NCBI GenBank assembly: GCA_965261945.1
Contig: CBDHEF010000001.1
Location: 613,877-677,876 of the forward strand
DNA length: 64,000 nt
From: VXOI01 sp965261945
Lineage (GTDB): Bacteria; Chloroflexota; Dehalococcoidia; Lucifugimonadales; UBA3495
Direction: 5' to 3'
This document shows, one piece after another, positions 16,417 through 25,271 of the stretch. The notes below the pieces were generated by a model. It was not told where the DNA came from. It did no database searches and saw nothing but the letters and a program-made list of their open reading frames with translations. Made by a program: the position numbers and the translations under genes. Every line of letters starts with the position of its first letter. The first letter of the stretch is position 1.

Positions 16417-17925
16417 GTGCGAGAACCTATCTGGACCAGAGACCGGTTGCGGCGCCTGGTCAACCGGGAAATTGGCGACTACCGGATAATTGTCGTATCA
16501 AACCGTCAGCCCTACGTCCATGAACTGGTTGACGGGGAGTTGAAGGTCACCACCCCCGCCGGCGGCGTCACCACCGCCATCGACCCGCTGATGCAGGAAT
16601 GCGCCGGGACCTGGATTGCCCACGGCTGCGGCGCAGGCGACTACCTCGCGGTGGACGACAGGAACTGCGTGAAGGTCCCTCCCGATGACCCCTCCTACAC
16701 TCTCCGGCTGGTCTGGCTGACCAGCGAGGAGCAACAGGGTTACTACTACGGCGTTTCCAACGAGGGATTGTGGCCCCTCTGCCACAACGCCTTCATTGAG
16801 CCCACATTCGACCAGTCCGACTGGGAGACCTACACTTCCGTAAACCGTGCCTTCGCTCGCCACGTGCTGGAGGAAATCAGCGGAGGGCCGGCGGCGGTCT
16901 TCATCCAGGACTATCATCTGGCGTTGCTTCCCCGATTCCTCCGGGATGCAGACCCTGATGTAATTGTCGGACAATTCTGGCATATCCCCTGGCCCAACTA
17001 CGAAGTTTTCCGCATCTGCCCCTGGCAGGAAGAGTTGCTGGACGGATTGCTGGGCAACGATATGCTGGGCTTCCACATAGGCGACCACCGCAGCAACTTC
17101 ATGGAAGCCGCATCCCGCATCCTCGGCGCCCGCGTGAACGAAGAATACAGTTTGGTCTATCACCGTGACGACGCTACGCTGGTTCGTCCCGTTCCCATCA
17201 GCGTCGACTTCGACCAGTTGGAGACCGAGGCCCAGAGTTCCGAGGTCGCCGATGAGATGGAGCGACTCGTTTCCGAATGGGGACTGGAAGGCAAGATTAT
17301 CGGTCTGGGCATTGACCGCATCGACTACACCAAGGGCATCCCGCACCGCATCCGCGCCATCGGCCGCTTCCTGGAACAGAACCCCCAGTACATTGGAGAG
17401 GTGGTGTTCGTGCAGGCCGGAGTGATGAGCCGCACCAACATTTTCGCCTATCAGCAGCTATCGGACCAGATTGACCGTTTGCTGGATGACGTGAACAGCC
17501 GCTTCGCCACCGATGACTGGCAGCCAATCTTGTATATGCCCACGGACCTGCCGCATCTGACGCTGATGGCCTTGCGGCGGTTGGCCCGGTTCTGCGTGGT
17601 AAGCTCGCTGCACGACGGCATGAACCTGGTGGCCAAAGAGTACGTCGCCACCCGATTTGACCACGATGGAGTCCTGATTCTCAGCCCCTTCACCGGAGCC
17701 GCCCTGGAGTTGACTGACGCGCTAATCGTCAACCCATACGATGTGGAGAGGTTCGCCGACGCCATCCGCGGAGCCGTGGAGATGCCACGCCAGGAACGGC
17801 AGGTGCGCATGGCCAACATGAGGGCCGTGGTGCAGGAAAACAACATCTACAAGTGGGCGGCCCGCTCTCTCGTGGACATGATGCAGGTGGGCCGGCGCGC
17901 CCGGCGCCCCATCCGAAGCGCCTGA
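16417..17925 (+). CDS. otsA: Trehalose-6-phosphate synthase
   Basis: A GT20 glycosyltransferase that joins UDP- or GDP-glucose to glucose-6-phosphate. Recognisable segments: VVSNRQPYVHE at the N-terminus, PAGGVTTAIDPLM, FIQDYHLALLPRFLR, FWHIPWPNYEVFR, DRIDYTKGIPHRI (nucleotide-sugar phosphate-binding Arg and Lys) and SSLHDGMNLVAKEYVA (Asp and Glu at the donor site). The 502-aa length is slightly longer than the E. coli enzyme. The start is GTG 16417 with AGAGGGA upstream. otsB follows 73 bases later, so synthesis and dephosphorylation are co-located; trehalose would serve as compatible solute or stress protectant. Confidence 0.96.
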   Translation: MREPIWTRDRLRRLVNREIGDYRIIVVSNRQPYVHELVDGELKVTTPAGGVTTAIDPLMQECAGTWIAHGCGAGDYLAVDDRNCVKVPPDDPSYTLRLVWLTSEEQQGYYYGVSNEGLWPLCHNAFIEPTFDQSDWETYTSVNRAFARHVLEEISGGPAAVFIQDYHLALLPRFLRDADPDVIVGQFWHIPWPNYEVFRICPWQEELLDGLLGNDMLGFHIGDHRSNFMEAASRILGARVNEEYSLVYHRDDATLVRPVPISVDFDQLETEAQSSEVADEMERLVSEWGLEGKIIGLGIDRIDYTKGIPHRIRAIGRFLEQNPQYIGEVVFVQAGVMSRTNIFAYQQLSDQIDRLLDDVNSRFATDDWQPILYMPTDLPHLTLMALRRLARFCVVSSLHDGMNLVAKEYVATRFDHDGVLILSPFTGAALELTDALIVNPYDVERFADAIRGAVEMPRQERQVRMANMRAVVQENNIYKWAARSLVDMMQVGRRARRPIRSA

Positions 17926-17998
17926 ATTCAATAATTCAATCCCGCCGTCAATTCACCGTTAGCGTGGCCCTTTCCCCAGGGGAGAGGGAGTCTCTGGA

Positions 17999-18784
17999 AT
18001 GGCTCATCTTCTGAACATCTGGCCCTCTGTCAGCGCCCGCCTGCGCGAAGCCGACCGCGTCCTGTTGCTGCTCGACTACGATGGCACCCTGACGCCCATC
18101 GTGGCCCGCCCCGAGGACGCGCTGTTGCCCGGCGACGTGCGCCGGTACCTGGAGGCCCTGGCCGAGCATCCCCGCTATATCGCCGGCATCGTCAGCGGGC
18201 GTAGCCTCGACGACCTAGCTGTGCTGGCCGGAATTCCCGGCTTGGTTCATGCTGGCAACCACGGCATGGAGATTCGCGGGCCAGGGCTGGAGTTCACCCA
18301 CCCCGGAGCCGTTTCCGCCCGCGGCGTTCTGGACCAGGCAAGGGCGTCGCTGGCCGATTCCCTGGCGGATATTCCTGGTGTTATCGTGGAGCACAAGGGC
18401 TTGACTCTGACGGTACACTTCCGGGCCGTTCCCGAATCCCGGACCGGGGAAGTCGATATAAAAGTGGCGGAAACTACCGCCTCTTTAGTTGAGAGCGGCG
18501 GACTACGGCTGACGCGCGGCAAGATGGTGGTCGAGGTGCGTCCGGCCATACCGTGGGACAAAGGCAAGGCCATCGAGAAAATCCGGGAGGAGTGCGGCAA
18601 TCTGCCCTTCCCGGTCTACTTTGGAGACGACCGCACCGACGAAGACGGCTTCCGCGTGGTCCAGGACATGGGAGGGCTGGCGGTGTTCGTGGGAGCGCCG
18701 CGCGAAGGCACGGTTGCCCTGCATCAACTGGATTCGCCCCGGGAGGTGGCCGAAACGCTGCGACTGTTGCTGGAGGAAACGTAA
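17999..18784 (+). CDS. otsB: Trehalose-6-phosphate phosphatase
   Basis: HAD-superfamily phosphatase releasing trehalose. LLDYDGTL supplies the nucleophile Asp26 and Asp28; IVSGRSLDDL, HAGNHGMEIRGPG and VYFGDDRTDEDGF follow as motif II, cap contact and the metal-binding motif IV. Length 261 aa is normal for OtsB. It lies directly after otsA; the 73-base gap contains one dispersed repeat (17968-17990). Function and pairing are clear. Confidence 0.96.
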   Translation: MAHLLNIWPSVSARLREADRVLLLLDYDGTLTPIVARPEDALLPGDVRRYLEALAEHPRYIAGIVSGRSLDDLAVLAGIPGLVHAGNHGMEIRGPGLEFTHPGAVSARGVLDQARASLADSLADIPGVIVEHKGLTLTVHFRAVPESRTGEVDIKVAETTASLVESGGLRLTRGKMVVEVRPAIPWDKGKAIEKIREECGNLPFPVYFGDDRTDEDGFRVVQDMGGLAVFVGAPREGTVALHQLDSPREVAETLRLLLEET

Positions 18785-18835
18785 GGACGGGCCTTCAAGC
18801 CCCCCTGATTCCCTGGCAAATGCCTGGACAGGACC

Positions 18836-19288
18836 TCAGCCCCCGTTTCGCTCGATTTCGCCCACTTTTTCTATGCGCCGCTGGAAGCGGGCTTCGGGGG
18901 TGAAGGAAGCGCCGAGGAACGCCGCAATAACCTCTTTGGCGGTTTCGATTCCGATGACCCTTCCGCCCAGGCAGATGACGTTCATGTCGTTGTGTTCAAC
19001 GCCCTGGCGCGCGGTGTATGTGTCATGGCACAGGCAGGCGCGGATTCCGCCAACCTTGTTGGTGGCAATGCTGGCGCCCACGCCGCTGCCGCAAACCATC
19101 ACGCCCCGCTGGGCAAGCCCGTCGTTCACCGACCGGGCCACGGCGGCGGAAAAGTCGGGGTAGTCGTCGGTAGGGTCCAGGATATGCGCTCCAACGTCCA
19201 CCACTTCATGCCCCCACGACTCGAGCCAGGGGACGATCTGAGTCTTGAGGTCGAATCCGGCATGGTCTGCGCCAACGGCCACCTTCAT
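18836..19288 (-). CDS. rpiB: Ribose-5-phosphate isomerase B
   Basis: Interconverts ribose-5-phosphate and ribulose-5-phosphate in the pentose phosphate pathway. VAVGADHAGFDLK holds Asp8 and His9, VMVCGSGVGASIATNK holds the catalytic Cys66, and RACLCHDTYTARQGVEHNDMNV carries the phosphate-binding region. At 150 aa it is of normal RpiB size. It is convergent with otsB, 51 bases away. Confidence 0.96.
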   Translation of the reverse strand: MKVAVGADHAGFDLKTQIVPWLESWGHEVVDVGAHILDPTDDYPDFSAAVARSVNDGLAQRGVMVCGSGVGASIATNKVGGIRACLCHDTYTARQGVEHNDMNVICLGGRVIGIETAKEVIAAFLGASFTPEARFQRRIEKVGEIERNGG

Positions 19289-19377
19289 CCGCAGAGGCTC
19301 CTCATTGAGTTAGCGGACGCCTGACTAACGCAGCGTCCGTGACGAAGTAAGGATACCCGCCCCGCCTTGGCTGCGCC

Positions 19378-19400
19378 AATGCCTAGCGTGACTAGGCATT
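19378..19400. promoter_or_regulatory. Perfect 9-bp hairpin upstream of a HAD gene
   Basis: AATGCCTAG and CTAGGCATT flank the loop CGTGA in the 220-base gap between rpiB and the HAD hydrolase, both of which point away from it. It lacks a T-run, so an operator or a transcript leader structure is as likely as a terminator. Confidence 0.4.
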
Positions 19401-19508
19401 GAAACCGTGCGCCTTGCCGGATGCCGCAGTCCAACGATTAGCGCCAATGAGTATGCCGTGATAGACTGGCATATCTTGCTAAAACCAGCCTGCGAACCGG
19501 GAAATTCA

Positions 19509-20234
19509 ATGATCAAGGTCATCACCTTCGACTTCTACAACACCCTGGTCAAGTTCTGGCCGCCGCTGGAAGACATACAAGTATCGGCCTGCCGGAAGAT
19601 GGGCCTGACCGTGCCCCAGGATGCCATGCGCCGGGGTTACGCCAAAGCCGACATCATGTTCAACCGGGCCAACGAGGAAGAGCCGCTTTCGCTGCGTTCC
19701 CCGGAGCGCCGGCAGGAGTTCTTTGCCAAATACGAACAGGTCATCCTCCAAACCGCCGGCGTTCCTGTGACGAGGGATCTTGCCCGGCAGATATGGGCCC
19801 TGGCGATAGCCGTACCCAAGGAATTCACGCCCTTCGAGGAAACTCTTCCCGCCCTGGAAGGGCTGCGACAGCGGGGTTACCGGCTGGGAGTTATCACCAA
19901 TCTGCGGGCTGATCTGGACTCCCTCATACGTAAGGCCGGGCTGGAAGGTTGTCTGGAGTTCTGGGTCAACTCCGTCCAGGCCGGGAAGGAAAAACCGCAT
20001 CCGCCGATATTCCAGGAGGCCCTGCGCCGCGCTGACGTGGCTCCGGAAGAGGTGTTGCACGTTGGCGACCAGGTCCGTTCCGATGTTGGGGGTGCCCGCG
20101 CAATGGGGATGCAGGCGGCCCTGCTGGACCGGGGCGGCTGGCACGACCCGGTGGAGGGGTGCCCCAAGATTTCCAACCTGGGAGAATTGATCGGACTTCT
20201 GGATTCAGAATTTGGGAACCCGCCGTCGCTTTGA
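19509..20234 (+). CDS. HAD-superfamily hydrolase
   Basis: About 241 aa. VITFDFYNTLVKFW gives the nucleophile Asp of motif I, with Tyr in place of the usual second residue of DxDxT. VITNLRAD is motif II, the Lys of KEKPHPPIF is motif III, and HVGDQVRSDVGGARAMGM is motif IV. The helical cap is of the C1 type, as in phosphoglycolate phosphatase and haloacid dehalogenase. Substrate unknown. ATG 19509 begins directly at the motif I strand, which supports this start over the longer frame. The DsbA-like gene follows 48 bases later. Confidence 0.85.
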   Translation: MIKVITFDFYNTLVKFWPPLEDIQVSACRKMGLTVPQDAMRRGYAKADIMFNRANEEEPLSLRSPERRQEFFAKYEQVILQTAGVPVTRDLARQIWALAIAVPKEFTPFEETLPALEGLRQRGYRLGVITNLRADLDSLIRKAGLEGCLEFWVNSVQAGKEKPHPPIFQEALRRADVAPEEVLHVGDQVRSDVGGARAMGMQAALLDRGGWHDPVEGCPKISNLGELIGLLDSEFGNPPSL

Positions 20235-20282
20235 TGTTCCAATCAAGGCGAAAGGAAATTTTCGACTGCCAGGAGGGTCGCC

Positions 20283-20924
20283 ATGGCACAGGAAACCCAT
20301 AACGGAGAGCATGACCATTCCTCGGTCCGGGTGGCCGTCTGGTACGACTACATTTGACCGTGGTGCTATATCGGCCTGGAGCGGGTCGACAAGCTGGCCA
20401 AGGAATTCAACATTGAGATCGAGGGCCGCGCCTACCTGTTGCGCCCCGACACCCCGAAGGAGGGCGCCGAGCGCCCGGCCCGCCCCGGCGAGACCGACGA
20501 TGAGCTGTCGGAGCCGTTGCGCGGCCAAGCGCGGGAGTCCGGCTTGGTTATGCGTCCCCCGCCCTACACTCCCAACACCCTTTGCTCGCTGGAAGCCACC
20601 GAATACGCCCAGCAGCAGGGCAAGTTCATGGAGTTTCACCACGCCGCCTACAAGGCTTTCTGGGAAGACCGAAAGGACATCGGCCAGATTGAAGCCCTGG
20701 TCGAGATAGGCAAGGGCGTTGGCCTGGACGGCGATGACATGGCCCGGAGCCTGGAGGCGGGCGAACATTCCCAGACGGTTATCGCCCAATACCGCGAGGC
20801 GCTGCAATACGGAATCAACGGCATCCCGACTTTCCTGGTGGGCAACCTGCTGTTCACCGGCGCCCACCCGTACCCCATATTCAAGCAGGCCATGGAGCGC
20901 TACCTGAGCAGTAACCAGGAGTAA
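20283..20924 (+). CDS. DsbA/FrnE-family oxidoreductase, candidate selenoprotein (in-frame TGA at the active site)
   Basis: A DsbA-superfamily protein of the FrnE type, 213 codons. Reading from ATG 20283, codon 25 is TGA (20355-20357) in the context YDYI-TGA-PWCYIGLERVDKLAKEF. FrnE proteins have CPWCYIG here, so the TGA falls exactly on the first catalytic Cys, giving U-P-W-C if read as selenocysteine. The rest is intact: an acidic helical insert, FMEFHHAAYKAFW, and the cis-Pro region NGIPTFLVGN. A hairpin fitting the bacterial SECIS pattern begins 15 bases after the TGA. The alternative is a Cys-to-stop mutation (TGC to TGA); the next gene is a true pseudogene, so this must be tested. No selA, selB or selC is in the window. 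Confidence 0.75.
20373..20399 (+). promoter_or_regulatory. Putative bacterial SECIS element
   Basis: GGCC (20373-20376) pairs with GGCC (20396-20399), TGG bulges, AGC (20380-20382) pairs with GCT (20393-20395), and the loop is GGGTCGACAA. The loop begins 25 bases after the TGA and opens with G residues. Both features fit the general bacterial SECIS description (loop within about 16-37 bases, G in its first two positions, bulged U on the 5' side). The stem is short, so this is supportive, not decisive. Confidence 0.5.
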
Positions 20925-20936
20925 GCGGCGGCAAAG

Positions 20937-20992
20937 GCAACGGGAACGGTGTAGGGGCGCACAGCCGTGATCCCCTACACCGTTCCCGTTGC
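20937..20992. terminator. Long hairpin after the DsbA-like gene
   Basis: Perfect 21-bp arms (20937-20957 and 20972-20992) around a 14-base loop, 13 bases after the stop of the DsbA-like gene. The inner arm is GTGTAGGGG. Part of the GTAGGGGCG hairpin family. Confidence 0.8.
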
Positions 20993-21037
20993 GGACGCGA
21001 CAGGGTTCAACTACTCCATTTCTCGGCGGTTCACGCC

Positions 21038-22193
21038 ATGGGAGACTGCCGACACTGCGGAAAGAAGGCCGGGATTTTTCGCAGTGTTCACGGTGAATGC
21101 CGGGCGATACACGACGCCGGCAGGGAAGAGATGGTGGCGACAGCAGCCCGCGCCGCCGAATCGCCAGGGTTCAGTCAGACGCAACTGCGGCGGGACCTGC
21201 TTGCCGTCGCGCAATGATCCTTTTTCGACGGTGAAGACATCAACGCCGCCATCGCCGAGGGCTGGCATCGCGCAGTTAAGTCCAGCCTGGCTGACGGTAT
21301 CCTGACCCAGGATGAGGAAGCCAGGCTGAGGGAATTCCGGGACCGATTTGCTGTTGCGGTATCGGCGGACGCCGAGGGGAACCTGGACAACGCCGCTTGC
21401 GACCGGGTGATGCTGGACGCCCGCCTGACGGCGCTGGTGACGACCGGGGTGGAGGCCGCCCTGAACGGACTGTCGGACTCGCTGCGGGACCTGGGGCTGT
21501 CGCAGGTGGACGAGAGGCGCCTGCTGGCTCAAGACTGGGAGGCGGCCGTCGAGGGTTCGCTGGAAGACGGCGTTCTCTCCCTGGACGAAGAGGCTTCCCT
21601 GATTCGGTATCTGGGCCGATTCGGACTTTCACGGGCCGACGTGGACGGCAACGGCGCTCACCGTAACATGGTCAAGTCGGCCGTAAGCCGGGAGTTGGCC
21701 GAAGGTATCATCCCCGACCGCTTGAGCGGAGCAATCAATCACCCCTTCAACCTGATGAAGTCCGAGAAGCTGGTCTGGCTGTTCGGGGGCGTGGACTACA
21801 TCGAGACCAGGAAGGACAATGCGGGAGCGGCGCGGCACTTCCCACGGAGTCAGCATTCGCGTCGCAAGGGGCCTGTACTACCGGCCCAGCTCCTTTCGCA
21901 GCCGGGTGCACGAGTGGGAAGAGGATGTTCACGCCGATACGGGCCTGCTGGGCGTCACCACAAAGCACATCTACTTCCACGGCCCGAAGAAGCGGTTCCG
22001 AATCAGCCTGGACAAGATAGTATCTTTCGAGCCTTACAGCGACGGCATCGGCATCATGCGCGACGCCCAGTCTGCCAAGCCGCAGATTTTCGCCGTCGGG
22101 GACGGTTGGTTCATCTACAACCTGGTGACCAACCTGTCGAGCCTGTAGGCGGATGTCGCTAAAGACGTCTGGACGTTCATCAAGGTCTGGTAA
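21038..22193 (+). pseudogene. Decayed gene: Cys-rich N-terminus, helical region, PH-like C-terminus
   Basis: From ATG 21038 (MGDCRHCGKKAG) one frame runs to about 21830 but has a TGA at codon 60 (21215-21217, in LLAVAQ-TGA-SFFDGED). Near 21800-21840 the coherent frame shifts by one base into RGTSHGVSIRVARGLYYRPS, continues through TTKHIYFHGPKKRFRI, and meets a TAG at 22146-22148 before a final TAA at 22191. The intact protein would have a CxxC motif, an acidic helical middle and a beta-rich domain resembling bacterial PH-like modules. Three lesions argue for genuine decay. The TGA probably arose from CGA (Arg), so selenocysteine is not indicated here. Confidence 0.8.
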
Positions 22194-22198
22194 ACACC

Positions 22199-22228
22199 CG
22201 TAGGGGCGCATTGCTGTGCGCCCCTACG
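22199..22228. terminator. Hairpin between convergent pseudogene and usp gene
   Basis: CGTAGGGGCGCA (22199-22210) and TGCGCCCCTACG (22217-22228) form a perfect 12-bp stem around TTGCTG. Third member of the GTAGGGGCG hairpin family, again at a gene end. Confidence 0.75.
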
Positions 22229-22304
22229 TTGATTTTTGCTTGCTGATTCAGGCTGCCGGAAGTACCGGCCCCGTAAGCGCCGGCTTCAATGGGCGCCAAC
22301 CGGG

Positions 22305-23273
22305 CTAGGCAACGGCCGGCGCTCCGCTGACCGGCGTCTGGTCATCATGGGCGGCGCGGATTAGCAGCACTGGGCCGCCGGACTGCCTCACCACCCGTTC
22401 CGCAACGCTGCCCAAGAGCATCCTCCCCACCCCTGAGCGGCCGTGAGTGGTCATGACTATCAGGCCGTTGCCCCCGGCAGTGGCCAGATCTACGATGGAT
22501 TCGGCAGGAGGGCCCTGCAACACCCGATCTTCCACCGAGGGAACGCCTTGCTGGAGGAGCCTGGTCTTCACGTCGGCCAGATATGCGAGCGCCTCGCCGT
22601 CCAACGATTCCGCAATGGATTGGTAGGCGGGCAGAGTGGGCGGCAGGACTCTGATGTCCATGGACATAGCCTGGTAGTACTCTGATTCGGAGAGAGTGGC
22701 CCGCACCAAATCGACCGGCAGCCCCATGGCGGCGGCCAGATAAGCCACATGAGGCAGCGACTGCTCGGCCATTTCCGAACCGTCCACCGGAACGACCAAC
22801 CGCTGCGGAGCGTTCTTCCCTTCAGCCGGCTGGGCCTGTGAGCAGACGATGAGCAGCGGATTGTTGGCCGTGTGAAGCACCTTGTCGGCCACGCTGCCCA
22901 TCCACCATCGGGCCAGGCCGGACCGCCCGTGGCTGGCCATGGCGATCAGGGCGCCGGGATCATTTGTGGCTTCATCGACGATGGCCGCTGACGGTTCTTT
23001 GTGGGGAACCGTGGTGATTACGCTCAGTCCTGCCTCTCGCAACTCGCTCGCCCGCCGTTCCAGGTATGCCTGCGCGTGGCTGGCACGATGGAAGTGAGTC
23101 TCGTAGAGGTGCAGCGTGGGGTTCAGGATTTGCCCGACGCTGGGATGTTCCGGTTCCACTGCCAGTATCAGCGTTATAGGCAGGGACAGACCGGATGCCA
23201 GGGATTGGACGTAGGGCAGGACTTGCTCGGATACTTCTGAGCCATCCAGCGGCGTCAGAATCTGTGTGTACAT
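22305..23273 (-). CDS. Tandem universal stress protein
   Basis: Two Usp domains in 322 aa. Each has the ATP-binding signature: IAMASHGRSGLARWWMGSVADKV in domain 1 and IVMTTHGRSGVGRMLLGSVAERV in domain 2, both of the G-x2-G-x9-G-(S/T) type. Domain starts are ILTPLDGSEVSEQVLPYV and LVVPVDGSEMAEQSLPHV. Proteins of this kind bind ATP and are linked to stress survival, with no defined reaction. It is followed on the same strand by nothing closer than the hairpin; the ABC exporter lies 53 bases upstream. Confidence 0.93.
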   Translation of the reverse strand: MYTQILTPLDGSEVSEQVLPYVQSLASGLSLPITLILAVEPEHPSVGQILNPTLHLYETHFHRASHAQAYLERRASELREAGLSVITTVPHKEPSAAIVDEATNDPGALIAMASHGRSGLARWWMGSVADKVLHTANNPLLIVCSQAQPAEGKNAPQRLVVPVDGSEMAEQSLPHVAYLAAAMGLPVDLVRATLSESEYYQAMSMDIRVLPPTLPAYQSIAESLDGEALAYLADVKTRLLQQGVPSVEDRVLQGPPAESIVDLATAGGNGLIVMTTHGRSGVGRMLLGSVAERVVRQSGGPVLLIRAAHDDQTPVSGAPAVA

Positions 23274-23326
23274 CGCCGTTGCCTCTCCCGAATGTTCTAG
23301 TTGTGTGCCGCCGAATCGCTGTTGGG

Positions 23327-25270
23327 TCAGTCGTCCGCAGAGGCCGGGGCCAGTCCCCCGCCGCGCAGGGCCTCCCGCCGGTCGCCGTTGGCCTCGATGG
23401 CGGCGAGCGGTTCGGAAATCAGTCCGTAATTAACTGCGTATAGACGATCGTAGACCCCGCCCAAGGCCAGCAATTCTTCGTGGTTGCCCATCTCGACCAG
23501 GTTGCCGCGGTCCAGGACGATGATCTTGTCCGCGTTGCGAACGGTGGAAAGACGATGAGCGATGACGATCGAAGTCCGGCCGTGGAGTACCCGCTGCAAA
23601 GCCCGTTGGATCAGCAGTTCCGTCTGGGTGTCTATATTGGCGGTCGCCTCATCCATCACGATAATGCGGGGGTTTCCGATGACTGCGCGGGCAAAGCTGA
23701 TAAGCTGCCGCTGACCCACGCTCAGGTTGACGCCCCGCTCCGCCAGCACCGAGTCGTAGCCGTTATCCAGGTTGATGATGAAGTCGTGTGCGCCGACGGT
23801 TCTGGCGGCGTCGACCACTTCCTGGATGGTTGCCTCTTCGTGATTGTAGCGTATGTTGTTGGCCACGGTGCCGGAGAACAGGTATGGTTCCTGTAGCACC
23901 ATGCTCATCTGGCCCGCCAGAGAATTGCGGGTGACGCGGCGAATGTCGTGGCCGTCCACCAGGATGCGGCCCTGTGTGACGTCGGCAAAGCGCGGAATCA
24001 GTGTCACCAGTGTGCTCTTGCCCGCCCCTGTGGAGCCGACGATGGCGACGTTTTCGCCGGGCCGGATGTGCAGGTTGATGTCTTTCAGAACGCCGATGCC
24101 CGGTACGTAGTGGAAATAGACGTTCTCGAACTGTATTTCCCCCTCAATCTGCGGAAGCTCCCCGGCGTCGGGTTCGTCCTTCACTTCGGGTTCGAGGTCA
24201 AGTACCTCGAAAATGCGGACGCCGGCGGCCATGGCTCGCTGGAGCTGGCTGTACTGCATGGTCAGGTGGCGAACGGGTTCAAAGAACCGCTGGATGTATA
24301 GGGCGAAAGCCACCAGCACGCCCGGTTCGAGGTTGCCGCCGCCTGCCAGCATACCCCCGGCCAGCACCACGCCGAACCCCATGGCGACGCCGACGAGCAA
24401 CTCCACCACCGGCTGCAAAGCGCCGGAAAAGCGGCTGGCCTCCAGGTTAGCGTTCAGATGTTCGCTGTTCAACTCGTCAAAGTGGGCCATGTTGGCTCCT
24501 TGACGGTTGAGGCTTTGCACCACCCTCACGCCGGTGATGTTCTGGTTGTACTCGCCGTTGACCATGGCTATGGCGCGGCGGATACGCATGAACGAATGAC
24601 GCGCGAACTTCTGCCAGTAGCCCAGGATGAAGAACAGGGGCGGAACGATGGCGAGACAGATGAGGGCCAGTTGCCAGTCGATAATCATCATCATGGCGAT
24701 GATGCCGACCAGGGTCAGGAGATCGGAAAAACTCTGGACGATGAGTTCGAAGGTTTCCTGCAACTGGAGCACATCGCTCTGGCTGCGGGACATGATACGG
24801 CCCACCGGAGTGCGGTGAAAGAAGGAGGGCGACATTTCCTGCAAATGATTGAACATCTTGGTGCGCAGGGAATACAGGATGCCCTGCCCCACCCGCGGCA
24901 TGAACACGAACTGGAGGAAGTTGGCGCCGAAGTGGACAATCGCCACCAGCAGGAAGGCCCCTCCGACCCAGTGCAGCAGTGCAAGATTGCTTCCTTTGAC
25001 GGCGTCGTCAATGCCCACCCGCACAAGGTACGGGATGCAAACGTTGGCTGCGGTATAGAGGATGACCGCAATGATGGCGAGGATGGCGTCTCGCTTGTAA
25101 GGGGCGATGTAGGTCAACAACCGCATCACGACCCTGTGGTCATAGGCGGAGCCGACGATGGACTCGTCGCTGAGGTTTTCCGCAGTGGGGGCGCGGTCGC
25201 CGGCCGCATTGAGGCCGCGCATCCCGCCCATCATGCCGCCGAAGCCGCCTCCGGGCCCTCCCATTCGCAT
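23327..25270 (-). CDS. ABC exporter half-transporter, canonical ATP site
   Basis: About 647 aa: a Gly/Met-rich N-terminal leader (MRMGGPGGGFGGMMGGMRG), six membrane helices, then an ATPase domain with Walker A VGSTGAGKST, signature LSVGQRQ, Walker B IIVMDEATA and switch IAHRLSTVRNAD. The catalytic Glu after Walker B is present. ATG 25270 has GGAGGT upstream and lies one base after the stop of the partner gene (TGATATG), so translation is coupled. Together the two genes encode a heterodimeric type IV exporter of the BmrCD/LmrCD kind, exporting lipids, peptides or drugs. The substrate cannot be read from sequence. Confidence 0.93.
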   Translation of the reverse strand: MRMGGPGGGFGGMMGGMRGLNAAGDRAPTAENLSDESIVGSAYDHRVVMRLLTYIAPYKRDAILAIIAVILYTAANVCIPYLVRVGIDDAVKGSNLALLHWVGGAFLLVAIVHFGANFLQFVFMPRVGQGILYSLRTKMFNHLQEMSPSFFHRTPVGRIMSRSQSDVLQLQETFELIVQSFSDLLTLVGIIAMMMIIDWQLALICLAIVPPLFFILGYWQKFARHSFMRIRRAIAMVNGEYNQNITGVRVVQSLNRQGANMAHFDELNSEHLNANLEASRFSGALQPVVELLVGVAMGFGVVLAGGMLAGGGNLEPGVLVAFALYIQRFFEPVRHLTMQYSQLQRAMAAGVRIFEVLDLEPEVKDEPDAGELPQIEGEIQFENVYFHYVPGIGVLKDINLHIRPGENVAIVGSTGAGKSTLVTLIPRFADVTQGRILVDGHDIRRVTRNSLAGQMSMVLQEPYLFSGTVANNIRYNHEEATIQEVVDAARTVGAHDFIINLDNGYDSVLAERGVNLSVGQRQLISFARAVIGNPRIIVMDEATANIDTQTELLIQRALQRVLHGRTSIVIAHRLSTVRNADKIIVLDRGNLVEMGNHEELLALGGVYDRLYAVNYGLISEPLAAIEANGDRREALRGGGLAPASADD

Positions 25271-25271
25271 A

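Noticed and set aside
21215..21217. Second possible selenocysteine TGA
   Set aside because: The position is not a Cys in a redox motif, the gene has two further lesions, and CGA to TGA explains it.
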